A DNA stretch of 18,643 nt. It comes from Alcaligenaceae bacterium (GTDB lineage Bacteria; Pseudomonadota; Gammaproteobacteria; Burkholderiales; Burkholderiaceae_B). The DNA is taken from assembly GCA_947380655.1 (NCBI GenBank), contig CANCRX010000059.1, positions 1 through 18,643 of the forward strand. Direction: 5' to 3'. The translations under genes and the position numbers were made by a program. Shown here piece after piece: positions 15,203 through 18,643 of the stretch. The notes under the pieces were generated by a model, which searched no databases, had not been told where the DNA came from, and was given only the letters and a program-made list of their open reading frames with translations. Within the stretch, counting starts at the first letter, position 1; every line of letters starts with the position of its first letter.

Positions 15203-15682
15203 CTAGCCTGGGGGTACAAACGGATAAGGTATGGCAGGACCATTACGGTATGGCAACACGACTGTAGCCGTCCCGGGGGTCGACTCCTTATCCGTATCAT
15301 TCAGAATACCCAATTCCAGGTCAATCAAACCATACTGCGGCATCTCTCGCTTGGAAACAACCTTCGCCCAGATGCGTAACGTTTCCCCGACCACGTTCAT
15401 CGCACGAAACTGAAATCCTACTTTCCAGACCCAGCCTCCCGGCCCTGCCCAGTCCGCAAGCAATTGCATCACAAATTGTTGCTTGAGCGAACCATTAATC
15501 AACAGGTCAGGCAGTTTGTCATGCTCGATCGCAAAGGGTCGGTCGTAATGTATTTTGTGCCAATTTTCCATTGCGGCAGACCAGCGCATCAGATGCGCGG
15601 TCGTCATCGGTCCTTTTTCAAGGCCAGGGATTTCATCACCGATGGTGACTTCCTCAAAAAACAACTCTTTACCTAGTGCCAT
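15203..15682 (-). CDS. MaoC-type hot-dog protein (hydratase C-half) with altered catalytic motif
   Basis: This 159-residue single hot-dog protein is of the MaoC dehydratase type. The hydration-enzyme signature (DxNPIH, Asp and His forming the dyad) appears here as NWHKIHYD at 40-47: His45 is kept but Asn40 stands at the usual Asp position, and the later HG element reads NGS (63-65). The PFVPPG tail and the FQFRAMNVVGETLRIWAKV strand (90-107) fit the fold. GGAGG lies 8 bases before the ATG and is encoded in the last codons of the upstream hot-dog gene (3 bases between stop and start), so synthesis is coupled and a heterodimer is likely. The expected role is hydration of an enoyl-CoA, but the Asn substitution makes activity uncertain. 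Confidence 0.85.
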   Translation of the reverse strand: MALGKELFFEEVTIGDEIPGLEKGPMTTAHLMRWSAAMENWHKIHYDRPFAIEHDKLPDLLINGSLKQQFVMQLLADWAGPGGWVWKVGFQFRAMNVVGETLRIWAKVVSKREMPQYGLIDLELGILNDTDKESTPGTATVVLPYRNGPAIPYPFVPPG

Positions 15683-15685
15683 GAA

Positions 15686-16213
15686 TTATTTCCTCCGGAT
15701 CTGCGTGCGACGCACACGAATCAGCAAGTCATTCTTTTCATTCCGATACTCAGACTCAATCACAACCAGAATAATCAGACCTTTACTGGTCTGTTTCTCA
15801 ACAATATCGGCATAACGGGATTTCATGCTGATCGTTTCACCGTGCAAGGGATAACGATAAAACTCAAGTTCAGACCCGCCATTCAGGAGGGCATATCCCT
15901 TAAGTGGTGTCAGCTCCGGCAGTCCGGAAATCGTCGCGGCAACAATCCCGTCAAAATCCGGATCATGCGCATTATTTTGAATAGGATCTGGCACACCAAA
16001 CGGTCTGCGAAATAAGTGAGTCGGAAAAAAAGGAGGCGCAACTGGACCGCCGTAGCGTTTATTATTTTCACAAGCAACAGAGAAGATCGGATCTTCGTTC
16101 ATAATGGCCTGGGCATAGCGTCTGACTGCCCCACGCTCCACCACATCACATGCCGTATCGGTATGAGACTCCATGCCGATGAATGGTTTTAAAGCTTCTG
16201 TTAACTCAGACAT
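15686..16213 (-). CDS. MaoC N-terminal-domain protein (FAS1-like dehydratase)
   Basis: This 175-residue hot-dog protein resembles the N-terminal half of two-domain type-2 enoyl-CoA hydratases (MaoC_dehydrat_N). Features are GAVRRYAQAIMNEDPIF (28-44), GGPVAPPFFPTHLF (55-68), LNGGSELEFYRYPLHGETISMKSRYADI-type strands (110-136) and a final strand with RVRRTQIRRK. This half usually lacks the catalytic Asp/His and supports substrate binding for the partner half, which would be the product of the adjacent gene at 15203. The start ATG at 16213 has only a weak GAG-type site. It follows the YHS-protein gene by 37 bases on the same strand. Heterodimer formation with its neighbour is inferred from the split gene arrangement. 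Confidence 0.85.
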   Translation of the reverse strand: MSELTEALKPFIGMESHTDTACDVVERGAVRRYAQAIMNEDPIFSVACENNKRYGGPVAPPFFPTHLFRRPFGVPDPIQNNAHDPDFDGIVAATISGLPELTPLKGYALLNGGSELEFYRYPLHGETISMKSRYADIVEKQTSKGLIILVVIESEYRNEKNDLLIRVRRTQIRRK

Positions 16214-16250
16214 ATGCTCGCTCTCACTTATTAAGTCCTACCAGCCAGAA

Positions 16251-16460
16251 TTAATCCTTTGGCGTCAAATAACGCTGTGGACTGACCGTGAATTTAGTGC
16301 GGCAATTCAGCGTATCGAAGTAATACCAGACCCCCTCGTGGAACTGACGCGTACCCTTGGAAGGGTCGATTTCCTTCGCACCAAATGCAGTCTCACCCGT
16401 TTTTGATTCGGCAGCTTGCTGATCAATCGGCTTTTTGCAAACAGGACAATTCAGATTCAT
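16251..16460 (-). CDS. Small YHS-domain-like protein (putative metal binding)
   Basis: This 69-residue protein starts MNLNCPVCKKPID, with Cys5 and Cys8, and ends with WYYFDTLNCRTKFTVSPQRYL (45-65), with Cys53. The CPVC...YYFD..C...F...P..Y pattern is that of YHS domains (family CPVCGM...YxFxSxxCxxxFxxxPxxY), which are small metal-associated modules. Between the two parts is a linker of about 30 residues. I prefer the ATG at 16460 because AAGG stands 8 bases before it; the ATG at 16466 is only 2 bases from that site. It lies in the acyl-CoA dehydrogenase/MaoC operon, 22 bases after the dehydrogenase stop. A role in metal or Fe-S supply, or as a partner of an oxidoreductase, is speculation. Confidence 0.75.
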   Translation of the reverse strand: MNLNCPVCKKPIDQQAAESKTGETAFGAKEIDPSKGTRQFHEGVWYYFDTLNCRTKFTVSPQRYLTPKD

Positions 16461-16482
16461 ATTCATTACCTTATTTAAATTT

Positions 16483-17661
16483 TTATCCGGCTAGCGCGGG
16501 AACTGGTCCGCCTAAAACGATATGACCCGGTATATCAAGCAAGGCATGCGCGATGCGCTCACGATGTTCAAAGCTCGTTCCTAAGCGCATCGCCCAGGCC
16601 GTGACCCGGCGATACCAGAGATGTAAATCGAACTCCATCATAAAACCAATGCCGCCATGAATCGACTGCGCATTACGCACGACTGCAATACATTTTTCAT
16701 TACAGAATGCTTTTGCCTGAGAAACCTCAACCGCCGCAGGCATACCATTGTCCATTTTCCACAAGGCCTCGTAGGCTAATAACTCGCCACCATCGATTGA
16801 AATAATCATATCCGCACAGGTATGCTGGATAGATTGAAAGGCACCGATTGGCTGACCAAACGCTTCACGGAATTTTGCGTGATCAATCGCCATTTCAGCA
16901 TCCATGCGTGTAGCGCCCAGCATTTGCGTACAAAGTAATACGGTCGCTACGTCCAGCATGTCCTGCATCACGGGCCAACCTTGATTCAGCGAGCCAACCA
17001 GACTGGATTTAGATACACGAACCTGATTGAAAATCACTTCGCACTGTTGATCTTTTGCGAGTGTGCGCAAAGGAACATGAGAAATACCCGCTGATTTTGA
17101 GTCAACGATAAACAAAGAAATACCATCATTGGCTGCGCTCGCCTGCGCAGTGCGGCAAGCAACAAGGCAAAAGTCTGAGGCGGCAAAAAAATCGACAAAT
17201 AATTTCGATCCCTCAATCACAAAATGATCACCATCCTGCACGGCAGTGGTCTGCACGGTTTCTGGTTTAAATCTCGGATCTTTTTCAGTGAATGCCCATG
17301 TCAGAATACTGCGTCCTTCTGACACAGCAGGCAGATAGTGTTGTTTTTGTTCTTCGGTCCCCGCTCGCGCGAGTGCCAGCGAGGTCACCACCGTATTATG
17401 AAGGGGTATAGGCGCGAGTGCGCGACCGACTTCTTGCATGACAAGGCCAAGATACACCAAAGGTAATTCTTGTCCACCATATACTTCAGGCAAACACATA
17501 CCTGTCCAGCCCATTTCAGCACACTTACTCCAGAGCGCTGGTGGATAGCCAAGCGGGGTTTTCTCCATCTCACGTACCAGCGTGGTTGAGCACTCGCCTT
17601 CTAAAAATTCGCGCGCACTGGTCGCGACCATTTTTTCTTCTTCAGTTAACAACACATCCAT
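16483..17661 (-). CDS. Acyl-CoA dehydrogenase with catalytic Glu retained
   Basis: This 392-residue acyl-CoA dehydrogenase uses FAD to introduce an alpha,beta double bond into an acyl-CoA and passes electrons to ETF. Visible parts are the helical N-domain with GWTGMCLPEVYGGQELPL (51-68), a middle domain with WAFTEKDPRF and GSKLFVDFFAASDF (151-164), and the C-domain with REAFGQPIGAFQSIQH (265-280) and AQSIHGGIGFMMEFDL (331-346). Glu343 aligns with the catalytic base of medium-chain dehydrogenase (Glu376). The ATG at 17661 has AGGA 6 bases upstream; the TTG at 17667 lies too close to that site. A second ACAD gene precedes it by 91 bases. The pair may form a mixed tetramer, with this subunit supplying the base. 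Confidence 0.92.
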   Translation of the reverse strand: MDVLLTEEEKMVATSAREFLEGECSTTLVREMEKTPLGYPPALWSKCAEMGWTGMCLPEVYGGQELPLVYLGLVMQEVGRALAPIPLHNTVVTSLALARAGTEEQKQHYLPAVSEGRSILTWAFTEKDPRFKPETVQTTAVQDGDHFVIEGSKLFVDFFAASDFCLVACRTAQASAANDGISLFIVDSKSAGISHVPLRTLAKDQQCEVIFNQVRVSKSSLVGSLNQGWPVMQDMLDVATVLLCTQMLGATRMDAEMAIDHAKFREAFGQPIGAFQSIQHTCADMIISIDGGELLAYEALWKMDNGMPAAVEVSQAKAFCNEKCIAVVRNAQSIHGGIGFMMEFDLHLWYRRVTAWAMRLGTSFEHRERIAHALLDIPGHIVLGGPVPALAG

Positions 17662-17752
17662 GATCAATCCTCTGCATGACTCTTTAGGAAGGCAAACCTG
17701 ACCTACCCTCGCAATGATTTAAACCAGATCAAACTCAAAAAATTATCCGGAA

Positions 17753-18643
17753 CTATTTAGATTTTTGTGCGCGACGCAATGAGGGCATTTCAAGCCCTCG
17801 CTTAGCAACCTGATCTCGCATGATCTGGACACTGCCATGATTAATACCAGACTGAAACGCACCCATAGTGTTGTGCGCAAAGACACCCTTCTCAACCGCA
17901 AGCGGCGAGCCATTCAAAAGCTGCGCATAAGGCCCAAGCATCTGCGTGATCGCCTCGGTCGTACGGACACCGTGCTCAGGCGACCAGACTTTTTCAGCAG
18001 AACCTTCATAAGAAAACTGCCCGCCACGCTCGACAATCGACATGCTACGCAAAGTCATGAGACGACAGACTTGGGCCTCAATCCACAGTTCGGCAACCTT
18101 GTCACGAATTGCCGTATTTGAGGCGGGGGAATACCCACCAAAATCCGTGGTCTTGAGAAGGTTAACAATATCTTCATCGCGCCTGACGGAACGTAAATAG
18201 CGCGAAGCACCCACGCGATCCAGGTTAAGACCCATTGAACCAACGCGCCAGCCCTGATTTTCTTTACCTAGCAGAGTGGACTCGTGCACCCGAACATCTT
18301 CGAAAAACACCTCGTTACTGCGGGCATCGCCGTAGCAAGTGCCTCGTGGTGCACGGGGATTATTCTGGATCGTCCACAACGGCCTGACTGTGAGACCGGG
18401 AGTATCCATCGGGAAAATAAAAATCGAAATTCCATCGTGACGACTCGCGTCGGGATCGGTACGCGCCATCAGGTAAATATGCGTCGCAAAATGCGCCGAT
18501 GTTGTGTACATTTTCTGACCATTGATGACGAAGTGATCGCCCTCACGGATCGCACGGCATCGCAACGCTGCCAAGTCAGCGCCAGCATGTGGTTCAGTAA
18601 ATCCCAACGCAAAGTAGTATTCCATCTTGATGAGCTTGGGCAG
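17753..18643 (-). CDS. Acyl-CoA dehydrogenase, 5' partial (cut by right edge)
   Basis: This is the C-terminal ~296 residues of an acyl-CoA dehydrogenase. The frame stays open to the right edge (LPKLIK precedes the Met at 18625), so that Met is internal and the start is outside. Features are YFALGFTEPHAGADLAALR, the FAD/substrate middle-domain motif, VINGQKMYTTSAHFATHI, a loop VRPLWTIQNNPRAPRGTCYGD with an unusual insertion, EVFFEDVRVHESTLLGKENQGW, and the C-terminal HGSVQIMRDQVAKRGLEMP resembling the GGSxEIxRxxIAxRxLGLP end of many ACADs. The GGxG...E segment that carries the catalytic base in the neighbour is not obvious here. This fits a second subunit of a heteromeric enzyme, though the assignment of catalytic residues in this subfamily is not certain. 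Confidence 0.9.
   Translation of the reverse strand: MPKLIKMEYYFALGFTEPHAGADLAALRCRAIREGDHFVINGQKMYTTSAHFATHIYLMARTDPDASRHDGISIFIFPMDTPGLTVRPLWTIQNNPRAPRGTCYGDARSNEVFFEDVRVHESTLLGKENQGWRVGSMGLNLDRVGASRYLRSVRRDEDIVNLLKTTDFGGYSPASNTAIRDKVAELWIEAQVCRLMTLRSMSIVERGGQFSYEGSAEKVWSPEHGVRTTEAITQMLGPYAQLLNGSPLAVEKGVFAHNTMGAFQSGINHGSVQIMRDQVAKRGLEMPSLRRAQKSK

Noticed and set aside
1..18643. Mobile element, CRISPR array, tRNA or rRNA
   Set aside because: No transposase or integrase frame, no direct repeat array, no long terminal inverted repeats and no tRNA-like cloverleaf or rRNA sequence was noticed on reading.

Overview
The window looks like chromosomal DNA of a free-living betaproteobacterium, most likely Burkholderiales and perhaps Alcaligenaceae. 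The evidence is an orphan Bug/TctC-type periplasmic protein, a two-part AtuA/DUF1446 pair, a CaiB-type CoA-transferase, a large FAD plus Fe-S oxidase, and repeated GGAGAC-type ribosome binding sites (upstream of 5103, 9765, 13130 and 13955). G+C is roughly half by eye. The genus is an inference that no marker gene here can settle. There is no rRNA, tRNA, CRISPR array, insertion sequence or integrase. Coding density is very high: no gap between genes exceeds about 160 bases, so there is no long stretch without a gene.

Layout. (1) 3-3324, plus strand: the 3' part of a D-lactate/D-2-hydroxyglutarate-type FAD and Fe-S oxidase cut by the left edge, a small lipoprotein with chagasin (I42 peptidase inhibitor) features, and a nitroreductase, closed by a strong intrinsic terminator (3351-3388). 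(2) 3439-6777, plus strand: an ACSM/benzoate-type acyl-CoA synthetase, then the ATPase and permease of a taurine/nitrate-type ABC importer. (3) 6796-11569, minus strand, transcribed right to left: AtuA-family protein, its small AtuA-like partner, Bug-type binding protein, 3-hydroxyisobutyrate-dehydrogenase-like enzyme, and a taurine/nitrate-type ABC binding protein that runs convergently into the ABC permease. (4) 11726-15196, plus strand, diverging from block 3: a DctA-like dicarboxylate:cation symporter, an SDR oxidoreductase and a CaiB/BaiF CoA-transferase. (5) 15203-18643, minus strand, convergent with block 4: two acyl-CoA dehydrogenases (the first-transcribed one cut by the right edge), a small YHS-domain protein, and two MaoC-type hot-dog proteins.

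How the genes fit together. From block 2 onward the region reads as an acyl-CoA catabolic locus. It has candidate uptake (an ABC importer, a secondary symporter and a lone Bug protein), two routes of CoA activation (ATP-dependent ligase and CoA-transferase), alpha,beta-dehydrogenation (ACAD pair), hydration (MaoC pair) and alcohol oxidation (SDR or 3-HIBADH-like). The AtuA pair has no firm biochemical role. The substrate cannot be named; a branched, alicyclic, terpenoid or aromatic carboxylate is the natural guess. No transcription factor is encoded in the window.

The points most worth checking are: paired ACADs plus paired MaoC proteins suggesting heteromeric enzymes, a MaoC protein whose catalytic Asp appears to be Asn, a YHS protein inside an ACAD operon, an ABC importer split over two convergent operons, and a chagasin-like lipoprotein.
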